Source of the DNA: Candidatus Alistipes excrementipullorum
GTDB lineage: Bacteria; Bacteroidota; Bacteroidia; Bacteroidales; Rikenellaceae
DNA: 23,083 nucleotides
Reading direction: 5' to 3'
Assembly: GCA_019113665.1 (NCBI GenBank)
Contig: DXGW01000038.1
Coordinates: 1-23,083 of the forward strand
Under the pieces are notes generated by a model. The model saw nothing but the letters and a program-made list of their open reading frames with translations. It did no database searches and was not told where the DNA came from. Each line of letters starts with the position of its first letter. Positions within the stretch are counted from its first letter, which is position 1. Shown here in pieces: positions 16,165 to 23,083 of the stretch. The position numbers and the translations under genes are program-made.

Positions 16165-16314
16165 ATGAAGAAACTTTATGACTCTCCGCATGCGGAGATT
16201 TTGCGTTTTATGCCCGAAGGCGGTTTTGCCCTGTCGGGTGAGTGGAATGACAACAACGGAGGTACGCCCGACATCTCGATAGAGCAGGGCGAGGACGACA
16301 ACACTTTTGCTTGA
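16165..16314 (+). CDS. small acidic cassette protein B (49 aa), unknown function
   Basis: An ATG-to-TGA frame encodes 49 residues starting MKKLYDSPHAEILRFMPEGG, then FALSGEWND and an acidic tail (EQGEDD) ending TFA. There is no signal peptide or transmembrane helix. It aligns with the 52-aa protein at 13924-14082 over its whole length, with a 3-residue difference around the WND motif. It precedes its lipoprotein gene by 19 bp, exactly the arrangement of the first cassette. The Gly-Gly at 19-20 followed by FALS is reminiscent of a double-glycine leader cleavage site, but the paralogue has Phe-Gly there, so that reading is weak. Function unknown. Confidence 0.72.
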   Translation: MKKLYDSPHAEILRFMPEGGFALSGEWNDNNGGTPDISIEQGEDDNTFA

Positions 16315-16333
16315 TCTTTAAAAGTTCGGAACC

Positions 16334-18742
16334 ATGAAAAAAAGCACTCTTTTGTATGGTGTTGCGTGCAGCCTCGGTTTGTTGCTGACCGCCGCATGCT
16401 CCAAGGACAATGCCGAATCGGCTCCGGTAGCCGACGGCTCCACGGTTACGCTCAATATCGAGGCCTCGTATAGTGAGGATACGGCCATTGACGATACCCG
16501 TGTCGAGTATGTCGACAAGGAGGGTATGTTCTGGCAGGTATCCGACGGTGCGGAGCTTACCGTCCTGCCCGCCGAAGGCGGCATATACCGTTCGTCGGCA
16601 GCGGCTATCGACGAAGAGACCGGTTCTGCAACGTTCACGGCTGCGGTGCCCGCGACCGTGCGTTCGGTCCATTTCTGCTATCCATATGCCGATGGAATGG
16701 CGCTCACGGACCGCGATTTCGATTTCCCCGGTGAAATCGTACAGGCGGCGGCCGGCCGTGCCGACGGTATTTTCCATCTCGTTTCGACCGAACCTGCCGT
16801 TTTCGAGGAGGCCGACGTGGCCGGGGGAACGGTTGACGTGAATCCCGTGTTCGAGGTGGTCGGATCCATCGTGCGGTTGCTTGTATACTCTTCGGATACG
16901 GAGGCGCAGGCCGAGCAGGTCAAGTCCGTGTCGCTCGAAACATCGTCGGACATTACCGGCAGTTACCGTCACAACTTCGTTACAGGCGAACGTACGGTCT
17001 TTGCCGCCGTGGATAACCCTCACAGCGTTGTCCTGAATCTGACGGAGCCTTATGCACTGGAAGGGGTAGCCACTGCCGACGATGCCAGGGGCCTTTACCT
17101 TTACATTATTCCGGCCACGACCGAGGGATATACCTATACGGTGACTACCGACAAGCACATATATACGTTCCAGACAACGGGCAGTTTCACGTTCGGTCGC
17201 AACAAGGTGCACAACGTCCTGCTCAACCTTGCCAAGGCTACTTCGGTGATGGACACCGACAAGGGTATTGTTACATATGACCTTTCGAACCTGCTCGATT
17301 CGAAGTCGGTTACGAGCCAGGCCTGCGAGGAGCTGCAGATAGGTTACTATATAGCCAGCCTGAACGGCGAGGAGAGCCTTGACTATTCGGCTGAGTTCTA
17401 TACCAACATTACGGTTACCGCCCGCGATGAGAGCGGCGAACCGGCAGAATGGCTGAGCGGCGGCCATACGGCGGCCAACTGGCTGTACGTCAGCTGTGAA
17501 GAGAATACGGGCAGTGAGGAGCGTACGGCTTATCTCGACCTGTCGTACACTCCCGAGGAGTATCAGATCGCCAAGAATCCATTTGCTACGGTGAAGATCA
17601 CGCAGGCCGGGACCTCGACCACCTACTCGTTGAGCTATACGTGGTTCGGACAGACCGAATTTACGCTTGAAGGCGACGGCGACGAGGTCGATCTCGGATA
17701 TTACCTTGCATATCTCGACGGTTCTTCCGATTTCGTACCCGATTCTACGGAGGAGATATACGGGGTTGTCGAATACGAGGTCGAGAGCTCCGAGGAGTGG
17801 CTTACGGTCAGGACTACCGGCAACAACCACCCGACGGCCGTATGCTTTGCCAACCCGTCGTCGACGGAGCCGCGTACGGCTGTCGTCAAGGCATACTTCC
17901 GCGGCGATGCGTCGAAGTATCTGTTGGCGGATCCCGATGCTCCGATATTTACGCTTAACTTTACGCAGAACGCAGGTTCGGGCACTATCGATGTCAAGAC
18001 CGTCTATTACGATCTTTCGCCCATCGGCGGCAACCTTACCAAGCAGTGGAGCGAGTTCGGCGTCGAGTCTACAGACATGGGCTGGTTCTTTGCATATGAG
18101 GTTGAGGAGACCGGCGACGTCCGCTACGAGAACGGCAAATACTTTACGCTTCTCGAGGTATCGTCCGACCAGGAGTGGGCTGCGGTTACCGTCAGCGGCA
18201 ATCACCTATATCTGACGTGTGAGAAGAATACGGGTGACGTGCGTACGGCAACCATTACCGCAAAATATCCGGCCAGCGATACGAGTGTGGTATTGCGTGA
18301 CGGCGGGGCGGACAATGTGGCCTTCACCTTCACGGTAACCCAGGCTTCGGGACTTCCCAAGACCGTAAGCTACAGCTTTGCCGACGGATTCCTCTATGAA
18401 CTCGAACACGATGCCTCGGCCGAGACCGAATGGGGCCTGCGCTTCGGTACGATTAACGCATACGTAGACGGCGTGCAGAATACCGATACCAACTCGGTGT
18501 ACTACAAGAATATCGTTTTCGATTGCGGAGAGGACGCCGGCTGGCTTGAGGGCCTTATGGCATGGGGTTCGCAGTTGTATGCCCGCTGCTCGGAGAACAC
18601 GACGGGCCAGACCCGCGTAGGAACGATCACCATGCGGTTTGCCGAGACCGAGGGTGTGAATGTCGACGGCGGCAACGTTATAGCTCAGCTCAAGGTTACG
18701 CAGAGTGCCGAGGGTGCCGCTGCCGTGAGCGTCGTACGCTGA
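16334..18742 (+). CDS. fimbrillin-like lipoprotein with four tandem BACON-type repeats
   Basis: The 802-residue lipoprotein has Cys22 (TAAC). Residues about 35-303 match the fimbrillin-like half of the preceding lipoprotein (HFCYPYADG, GSIVRLLVYSS, RGLYLYIIPA, FGRNKVHNVLLNLAKAT). Four repeats of about 115-125 residues follow at roughly 311-426, 428-549, 551-673 and 676-792. Each has an aromatic Tyr/Trp strand, then a conserved W (EWL, EEWL, QEWA, GWLE), an N-T/S segment, R-TA or RVGT, and a terminal TQ (ITQAG, FTQNAG, VTQASG, VTQSA), the BACON pattern. No enzyme motif is present. It should be surface- or periplasm-exposed; sugar or mucin binding, or a long adhesin stalk, are possibilities. 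Confidence 0.78.
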   Translation: MKKSTLLYGVACSLGLLLTAACSKDNAESAPVADGSTVTLNIEASYSEDTAIDDTRVEYVDKEGMFWQVSDGAELTVLPAEGGIYRSSAAAIDEETGSATFTAAVPATVRSVHFCYPYADGMALTDRDFDFPGEIVQAAAGRADGIFHLVSTEPAVFEEADVAGGTVDVNPVFEVVGSIVRLLVYSSDTEAQAEQVKSVSLETSSDITGSYRHNFVTGERTVFAAVDNPHSVVLNLTEPYALEGVATADDARGLYLYIIPATTEGYTYTVTTDKHIYTFQTTGSFTFGRNKVHNVLLNLAKATSVMDTDKGIVTYDLSNLLDSKSVTSQACEELQIGYYIASLNGEESLDYSAEFYTNITVTARDESGEPAEWLSGGHTAANWLYVSCEENTGSEERTAYLDLSYTPEEYQIAKNPFATVKITQAGTSTTYSLSYTWFGQTEFTLEGDGDEVDLGYYLAYLDGSSDFVPDSTEEIYGVVEYEVESSEEWLTVRTTGNNHPTAVCFANPSSTEPRTAVVKAYFRGDASKYLLADPDAPIFTLNFTQNAGSGTIDVKTVYYDLSPIGGNLTKQWSEFGVESTDMGWFFAYEVEETGDVRYENGKYFTLLEVSSDQEWAAVTVSGNHLYLTCEKNTGDVRTATITAKYPASDTSVVLRDGGADNVAFTFTVTQASGLPKTVSYSFADGFLYELEHDASAETEWGLRFGTINAYVDGVQNTDTNSVYYKNIVFDCGEDAGWLEGLMAWGSQLYARCSENTTGQTRVGTITMRFAETEGVNVDGGNVIAQLKVTQSAEGAAAVSVVR

Positions 18743-18747
18743 AACAA

Positions 18748-18770
18748 GGGGACTGGACACTCCAGTCTCC
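18748..18770 (+). terminator. hairpin after the second lipoprotein gene
   Basis: GGGGACTGGA and TCCAGTCTCC form a 10-bp stem (one G-U) around a CAC loop, 5 bp after the stop codon. No strong T-run follows directly, so termination efficiency is uncertain. Confidence 0.5.
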
Positions 18771-18863
18771 GGATTTCGGACACGGCATGAGTACATGCAG
18801 TAAAATGTTGCATGCAAGTATTGATTGATACAGAGTTTTTTCGTGAGTTTTCGAAAAAATAGT

Positions 18864-18871
18864 TATCTTTA
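18864..18871 (+). promoter_or_regulatory. -7 box for the small RNA
   Basis: TATCTTTA differs from the Bacteroidetes TAnnTTTG consensus only in the last base. It is preceded by an A/T-rich segment and lies just before the structured RNA, giving a start near 18877-18879. Confidence 0.5.
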
Positions 18872-18877
18872 CACTCG

Positions 18878-19048
18878 GTAGCGGAATAGGTTATCCCTCC
18901 GATCCGTTGCCGTAAACGAGGCCGATATTCCGGCCCGGCCCGACAAAAGAATAGTTTAGTCGTGGGGAATAGCGATCCGACGGCTGTCTATGGATAGGTT
19001 GTTTATTTATTGGCGGCGGCTCCCGTGAAAACGGGGCCGTCCTTTTTT
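18878..19048 (+). ncRNA. rod-shaped small RNA, possibly 6S RNA
   Basis: A stretch of about 170 nt with no coding frame lies between a promoter-like box and a strong terminator. Complementary blocks are perfectly nested: 18891-18896 with 18992-18997, 18909-18913 with 18980-18984, 18927-18931 with 18966-18970, and 18941-18944 with 18959-18962. This gives one long irregular hairpin with internal loops, the shape and length of 6S RNA, which mimics an open promoter and binds RNA polymerase. From memory, the Bacteroidales-1 motif has been proposed to be this clade's 6S RNA. I cannot confirm conserved sequence, so the RNA is well supported but its identity is tentative. Confidence 0.5.
19014..19048 (+). 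terminator. intrinsic terminator of the small RNA
   Basis: GGCGGC, a bulged T and CCCGT pair with ACGGG, GCC and GTC around a GAAA-type loop, followed by TTTTTT at 19043-19048. It is a textbook rho-independent terminator on the plus strand. Confidence 0.75.
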
Positions 19049-19167
19049 ATGGCTTGCAATGTCGTACTGAGGCGGCCCGTATATGCCGGTGCATATGTGA
19101 TCCGTGTGCGGAGAGCCTGTAACGTTGTCTGCCGATTCACGGAATGGAGATAACGTGCGCCTATGAA

Positions 19168-19212
19168 ACAATAAAGCATGTGCCATCGTTGCGATGGCAC
19201 ATGCTTTATTGT
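19168..19212. terminator. perfect 21-bp inverted repeat after GH3, probable bidirectional terminator
   Basis: The arms 19168-19188 and 19192-19212 are exact reverse complements, starting ACAATAAAGCATGTG, around a TTG loop. The outer bases are AT-rich on both sides (ATAAAG/CTTTAT), so it can act from either direction. It lies 17 bp past the GH3 stop and shields GH3 from the plus-strand RNA unit. Confidence 0.7.
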
Positions 19213-19229
19213 CAGGGTATTATGTCTGT

Positions 19230-21455
19230 TTAAAGCACGCTGAACCTTACGGCCTGACCAGACACGCTGTCGCCGGCTACCCACAGAAGGAACTCCCCCG
19301 GTTCGACCTTGACCTTTTTGTCGAGACCCATGAATGCCAGCTCCGAAACGGGCAGTTCGAAGGTGCATGTGCGGCTTTCGCCGGCCTTGAGGGCGATTCG
19401 GTCGAAGCGTTTCAGTTCGCGTATGGGGCGGGCTATCGATCCGGCGATGTCGCGTATGTAGAGCTGGGCGACCTCAACGGCGTCGTATTTGCCCGTATTG
19501 GTCAGCGTGAATGTCACGTCGATGGTCTGGTCGGGGGTGTATTCGTTGCGGTCGAGTTTTACGTCGCCATATTCGAAAGTCGTGTACGACAGTCCGTATC
19601 CGAACGGGAACAGGGGACCGAAACCGCTGTCGAGATAGTACGAAGAGCAGCCGAGCGACGTCTGTCCTGCGCGGAGCGGAATCTGGTCGATGAGCATTTC
19701 GTTGCCCGAGGCGGGACGTCCCGTATTGTTGCGGTTATAGTAGTAGGGTATCTGACCGACCTCCTTGGGGAATGTCGAGGGGCATTTACCGCTCGGAACG
19801 GCATCGCCCATAAGCAGTTCGGCCAGGGCTTCGCCTCCCATGGTTCCCGGGTGGAACGAGTAGAGCATCGAGTTGCAGGCGTCGAGATCGCGGCCTATGG
19901 TCAGCGGACGTCCTGCCATGACGACGGCAACGACCGGCTTGCCGCTTGCCTTGGCAGCACGCAGCAGGTCGCTTTGCGCTCCCTGCAGGTCGAGGTTCGA
20001 CAGCGAGTGGGCCTCGCCCGACAGAATGGCCTCCTCTCCGACGAATGCTACTACGGCATCGGCCGTGCGCGCGAGTGCGGTTACGCGCGCGAGTTTCGAC
20101 TTGTCGTTGTCGCGGCTGTATCCGAGCCCGGGTTCATATATGATGCGGACCTTGTCGCCGTAGAGTTTGCGCAGTGCCGCAAGCGGAGTTACCGTATGTT
20201 CCGGTTCGCCGTCGAAGCACCATGTGCCCAGCTGGTCATGCTGCGCATCGGCCATGGGGCCCGTTACGAGTATCGTGCGTATTCCCTTGAGAGGCAGCGT
20301 GCCGTCATTCTTGAGCAGTATGGCCGACTCAACGGCGGCCTGTTTCGCAGCTGCGAGGTGCTCGGGAGCATATTGTACTTCGGCTGCATGTGTCTCGTCA
20401 ACGTAGGGGTTGTCGAAGAGCCCGAGGCGGAACTTGAGGCGCAGAATATTGCGTACGGCGTTGTCCACCAGTTCCATGTCGACCTTGCCTTCGTCGATGA
20501 GCGTCTCGAGCTGGCTGATGAAGGCATGGGACATCATGTCCATGTCGACACCTGCATTCACGGCAGCGGCAGCCGCCTCCTTCATGTCGGCGGCGAATCC
20601 GTGTGCTATCATCTCGCCCGTGGAGTTCCAGTCGGAGACAACCATGCCGTCGAATCCCCACTCCTGGCGCAGAATGTCGCGCAGCAGATGGCGGTTGCCG
20701 GTTGACGGTACGCCGTCTATCTCGTTGAACGATGTCATTATGGTCATTGCACCGGCATCTACGCATGCCTTGAACGGCGGCATGTAGACGTTGTGCATGA
20801 GGCGTTCTGTTATGGTGGTACCGTTGTAGTCGCGGCCGCCTTCGGCTGCACCGTAACCTATGAAGTGCTTTGCGCACGCGGCCATTGTCGACGGGTCGGT
20901 CGGGTCATCGCCCTGGTAACCCTTCACCATGGCCACACCGAGCTGCGATGTGAGGTACGGGTCCTCGCCGAAACTCTCGGCTATGCGCCCCCAACGCGGG
21001 TCGCGCGAGATGTCGAGCATCGGCGAAAAGGTCCAGCGTATGCCGCAGGCTGCGGCCTCGATGGCTGCAACGCGTGCACCCTGTTCGACAATTTCCGGGT
21101 CGAACGATGCGGCCTGCCCCAGCGGAATGGGGAATATCGTGTGGAAACCGTGTATTACGTCACGTGAAATGATAAGGGGAATGCCCAGGCGCGTCTCCTC
21201 GACAGCTATCTTCTGAAGCCTGTTGACGGTGGCGGGATCCGGTACGTTGAGAATACTTCCGGAAACACCCGACCGGATCTGGCCGGCGAGCCACTCCTCC
21301 TCGCCGTAGGTCAACTGGTTCATTTGTCCGAGCTTCTCGCCGAGGGTCATTTGCGACAAAAGGTCGTCTATCCGGCGTTCGGTGTCATCGGTTTGCGAGC
21401 ATGCGGCGAACGCAATGGCTGCAACCGGCAGCAGCAGATACTTTTTCAGATTCAT
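19230..21455 (-). CDS. GH3 beta-glucosidase lipoprotein (BglX-like)
   Basis: From the ATG at 21455 the protein has 741 residues with a clean lipoprotein signal (FAAC, Cys19). The frame stays open to 21503, but that longer start would spoil the signal. The GH3 N-terminal barrel includes GIPLIISRDVIHGF at about 91-104, ISRDPRWGRIAESFGEDPYL at about 149-168, the substrate-binding CAKHFIGYG with Lys196-His197, and VVSDWNS with the presumed nucleophile Asp275. The (alpha/beta)6 domain contains GAQSDLLRAA and PVVAVVMAGRPL, and an FN3-like C-terminal domain begins near YTTFEYGDV. It likely releases glucose from beta-glucan oligosaccharides in the periplasm. It is a separate unit from the SusC operon. 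Confidence 0.93.
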   Translation of the reverse strand: MNLKKYLLLPVAAIAFAACSQTDDTERRIDDLLSQMTLGEKLGQMNQLTYGEEEWLAGQIRSGVSGSILNVPDPATVNRLQKIAVEETRLGIPLIISRDVIHGFHTIFPIPLGQAASFDPEIVEQGARVAAIEAAACGIRWTFSPMLDISRDPRWGRIAESFGEDPYLTSQLGVAMVKGYQGDDPTDPSTMAACAKHFIGYGAAEGGRDYNGTTITERLMHNVYMPPFKACVDAGAMTIMTSFNEIDGVPSTGNRHLLRDILRQEWGFDGMVVSDWNSTGEMIAHGFAADMKEAAAAAVNAGVDMDMMSHAFISQLETLIDEGKVDMELVDNAVRNILRLKFRLGLFDNPYVDETHAAEVQYAPEHLAAAKQAAVESAILLKNDGTLPLKGIRTILVTGPMADAQHDQLGTWCFDGEPEHTVTPLAALRKLYGDKVRIIYEPGLGYSRDNDKSKLARVTALARTADAVVAFVGEEAILSGEAHSLSNLDLQGAQSDLLRAAKASGKPVVAVVMAGRPLTIGRDLDACNSMLYSFHPGTMGGEALAELLMGDAVPSGKCPSTFPKEVGQIPYYYNRNNTGRPASGNEMLIDQIPLRAGQTSLGCSSYYLDSGFGPLFPFGYGLSYTTFEYGDVKLDRNEYTPDQTIDVTFTLTNTGKYDAVEVAQLYIRDIAGSIARPIRELKRFDRIALKAGESRTCTFELPVSELAFMGLDKKVKVEPGEFLLWVAGDSVSGQAVRFSVL

Positions 21456-21509
21456 AATTAGATAGTATTTGTTAGAAATTACTTTGCGGAGTTTGATTTC
21501 CATTTAGTA

Positions 21510-21517
21510 TAAAGGTA
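21510..21517 (-). promoter_or_regulatory. possible -7 box for GH3
   Basis: On the minus strand TACCTTTA differs from TAnnTTTG by the last base and would start transcription about 48 nt before the GH3 ATG. The matching -33 position would fall inside the terminator hairpin, so support is modest. Confidence 0.35.
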
Positions 21518-21524
21518 TGAAGAA

Positions 21525-21556
21525 ATCGGGGCCCCCGGAAGTTCCGGTGCCCCGAT
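21525..21556 (-). terminator. hairpin terminator of the regulator gene
   Basis: ATCGGGGC (21525-21532) pairs with GCCCCGAT (21549-21556), continued inside by CCGGAA/TTCCGG. On the minus strand it is followed by TTTCTTC. It separates the regulator transcript from GH3. Confidence 0.65.
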
Positions 21557-21557
21557 T

Positions 21558-21638
21558 GTGGACGCTAAAACGATATTGTCGATGTAATATATTGCCGGAC
21601 AGTGCGATGCATTCGCTCCTCTCCGCAAAAAAGTGGAC
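21558..21638 (+). promoter_or_regulatory. two GTGGAC motifs next to the regulator
   Basis: GTGGAC occurs at 21558-21563 and, as AAAAAAGTGGAC, up to 21638. These match the copies upstream of SusC and may be binding sites of the neighbouring regulator controlling GH3. The rest of 21504-21672 holds only the hairpin and the possible -7 box. Confidence 0.4.
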
Positions 21639-21672
21639 GTTATACAGTCCCGGCTGAGCCTTTCATGGGCCT

Positions 21673-23083
21673 TTATTCGGCTATTTTGAACGAGCTGATG
21701 TGTTTTACGCGCTCCTCGAAATCATCGCGTTGGTACTTCGATTTGTTCTTGACCTTGGCCCTGTAGTTGTAGATCGTGTTGACCGAGTAACGCAACAGCG
21801 AGGCTATTTTCGACGAGTCGGTGATGCCGAGACGTATCAGTGCGAATATGCGCAACTCCGTATTGAGCAGCTCGCCCTTGTGAAGTACGATATGCTCCGA
21901 ATCCTCGAGCAGCGAGTTGAAATCCTCGACAAATGTCGGATAGAGCCGCAGAAAGGCCGTGTCGAACATCTCATAGAATTTTTTGGTCTCCTCGTCGACC
22001 AGAGCCGATGACGAGGCCTCTTTCTGCAGTTCGGCGATCTTGCCAGCAGTCAGTTTGCGCTTTACGTTGCGTTGGTAGTCTGCCAGCCGGTCGATGTAGC
22101 TCGAGCATATCGACAGGAAGAGACCGATGTACTCCTCCTTGACGTGGTTGGCTTCGCTGATGGCCTTGTTGAGTTCGGAGAGCTCGCGGTTGTAGGCATC
22201 GACCTGGCGGTGGCGTTCGCGCAGTATCTCTTGGTTCTCGCGTGTCTGACGGTAGAGCCTCCATAGGTATACGCATGCCACAAACAGACAGATGACAAGT
22301 ATAGAGATTATGAGGGTGAATGTCCGCATCTGTTTGCCCCGTTGTGCGACCATCTCCTGTGCGGCAGATTCGATATAGGGCATCGAGGCTGCAACCTGCC
22401 ACGGGCGAAGTTTGGCATTGTAGAATATGGCATCGTCCATCGAGCAGCGTATGTATCTGAATGCGCGCATGACATCATTGCGGCCGAAGAGCTGGTTGGC
22501 CAGCGAGCATAGCGAGGCGTTGTCCTTGGTTGCAGTCTGAATGTCGGCGATGGCCGAACGGGCATACCAGCACACCATCTCGTCCGGGCGTTTGGTCTGG
22601 TCGCATATCTCTCCGAGGCGGTATGTGACAATTGCGTATTCATGTGTCTGAGGCTCTGTCTTTTCGAGCAGGCGTTTGTATAACTTTTCAGCCTGATCGT
22701 AGCGACCGTGTTCGATGAGATATATGCCTCGGCTGTTAGCCACTTCGAAATCCTCTCCGTCTGCGGCCGACCCCCCCCCGGCGAACAGAAGTTCAGCGTA
22801 ATAGTCATACATCTTTTTCGCCTCGACAATCGTCTGCTCCTGTTTGGAGTAGTGCGACAATTCGTGGTACAGGTTCTGACGGGCCAGATAGTATTTCGTG
22901 CGCAACGAGGGTGACAGGGTTGCAAGATCTATGGACTTTTCGAATATCTCACCGGCCTCGAAATACATGCCTGCCATGGTATAGAGCCATGCGAGCATTA
23001 TGTTTGTTTCATCGAGTTTGTCGCGTGAGCCGAGACGCCGGGCAACGTCGATGTTGGCCTGCAGGCAGGCGAGCGATTCATCG
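21673..23083 (-). CDS. SusR-like membrane regulator (TPR, transmembrane, coiled coil, LuxR-type HTH), 5' partial
   Basis: The frame is open to the right edge, so the N-terminus is missing; about 470 codons are present. The visible part begins with helical TPR-like repeats (MLAWLYTMAGMYFEAGEIF, YHELSHYSKQEQTI, GRYDQAEKLYKRLLEKTE, YAIVTYRLGEICDQT). One transmembrane helix (about 22255-22320; TLIISILVICLFVACVYLW) follows, then a coiled coil (NQEILRERHRQVDAYNRELS) and a C-terminal LuxR/GerE-type helix-turn-helix (RLGITDSSKIASLLRYSVNT, then IYNYRAKVKNK). This layout matches the SusR/DUF6377 family, which activates glycan-use genes when its periplasmic part senses sugar. It is probably the activator of this PUL. 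A run of nine G residues lies inside the coding strand. Confidence 0.85.
   Translation of the reverse strand, partial: DESLACLQANIDVARRLGSRDKLDETNIMLAWLYTMAGMYFEAGEIFEKSIDLATLSPSLRTKYYLARQNLYHELSHYSKQEQTIVEAKKMYDYYAELLFAGGGSAADGEDFEVANSRGIYLIEHGRYDQAEKLYKRLLEKTEPQTHEYAIVTYRLGEICDQTKRPDEMVCWYARSAIADIQTATKDNASLCSLANQLFGRNDVMRAFRYIRCSMDDAIFYNAKLRPWQVAASMPYIESAAQEMVAQRGKQMRTFTLIISILVICLFVACVYLWRLYRQTRENQEILRERHRQVDAYNRELSELNKAISEANHVKEEYIGLFLSICSSYIDRLADYQRNVKRKLTAGKIAELQKEASSSALVDEETKKFYEMFDTAFLRLYPTFVEDFNSLLEDSEHIVLHKGELLNTELRIFALIRLGITDSSKIASLLRYSVNTIYNYRAKVKNKSKYQRDDFEERVKHISSFKIAE
22771..22779 (-). repeat. G9 homopolymer inside the regulator gene
   Basis: Nine C on the plus strand read as GGG GGG GGG (Gly-Gly-Gly in FAGGGSAADGE) in the coding strand. 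A one-base slip would frameshift the regulator before its membrane and DNA-binding parts. It is the longest homopolymer I noticed inside a gene here. Confidence 0.6.

Noticed and set aside
14473..16191. Long minus-strand open frame of 572 codons opposite the first lipoprotein
   Set aside because: The opposite strand has a signal peptide, domain structure and paralogue; the antisense product is rich in Arg/Leu/Cys without motifs, typical of a shadow frame in GC-rich DNA.
16208..18205. Long minus-strand open frame of 665 codons opposite the second lipoprotein
   Set aside because: Same reason: no recognisable domain, biased composition, and the plus-strand frame is clearly a lipoprotein with repeats.
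21456..21503. 16-residue N-terminal extension of GH3
   Set aside because: It would put a charged segment in front of a perfect lipoprotein signal; the ATG at 21455 is preferred.
1..23083. CRISPR arrays, insertion sequences, integrases, tRNA or rRNA genes
   Set aside because: I saw no regularly spaced repeats, transposase or integrase motifs, or tRNA-like cloverleafs in the window.

Overview
The window looks like chromosomal DNA from a gut-type Bacteroidales bacterium. A GC-rich member such as an Alistipes relative (Rikenellaceae) would fit. The evidence is a SusC/SusD pair, many SPII lipoproteins, genes without Shine-Dalgarno sites, promoter -7 boxes of the Bacteroidetes type TAnnTTTG, fimbrillin-like and BACON-domain lipoproteins, and a TPR/transmembrane/LuxR-HTH regulator of the SusR kind. 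The genus is an inference from style, not a match to a known genome.

Left part (1-4830), housekeeping: a hemolysin III/TrhA membrane protein on the plus strand converges on a minus-strand series. In transcription order that series is prfA (release factor 1), a small exported protein joining a TonB-plug-like segment to a TonB C-terminal-like domain, xseA and xseB (exonuclease VII), and a zinc-ribbon SAM methyltransferase whose start overlaps the xseB stop.

Middle part (4842-13359, minus strand), a beta-glucan utilisation locus: SusC, SusD, an FN3-bearing surface glycan-binding lipoprotein, a GH16 laminarinase-like lipoprotein and a GH128 endo-beta-1,3-glucanase-like lipoprotein form one tight five-gene operon ending at a strong hairpin terminator. 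A GH3 beta-glucosidase lipoprotein (19230-21455) and a SusR-like regulator (21673 to beyond the right edge) lie farther right on the same strand and probably complete the system. Surface endo-glucanases would cut beta-1,3-glucan, SusCD would import the oligosaccharides, GH3 would release glucose, and the regulator would sense the sugar.

Between the operon and GH3 (13360-19229) the plus strand carries the least expected material: two consecutive cassettes, each a tiny unexported acidic protein (52 and 49 aa) followed after about 20 bp by a large lipoprotein with a fimbrillin-like N-terminal half and one or four tandem BACON-type repeats. The two small proteins are clearly paralogous, as are the two large ones. 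The 564-bp divergent region between SusC and the first cassette is AT-rich and full of inverted repeats and copies of an AAAGTGGAC motif. That motif recurs between GH3 and the regulator. After the second cassette comes a probable free-standing rod-shaped small RNA of about 170 nt with its own promoter and terminator, possibly 6S RNA.
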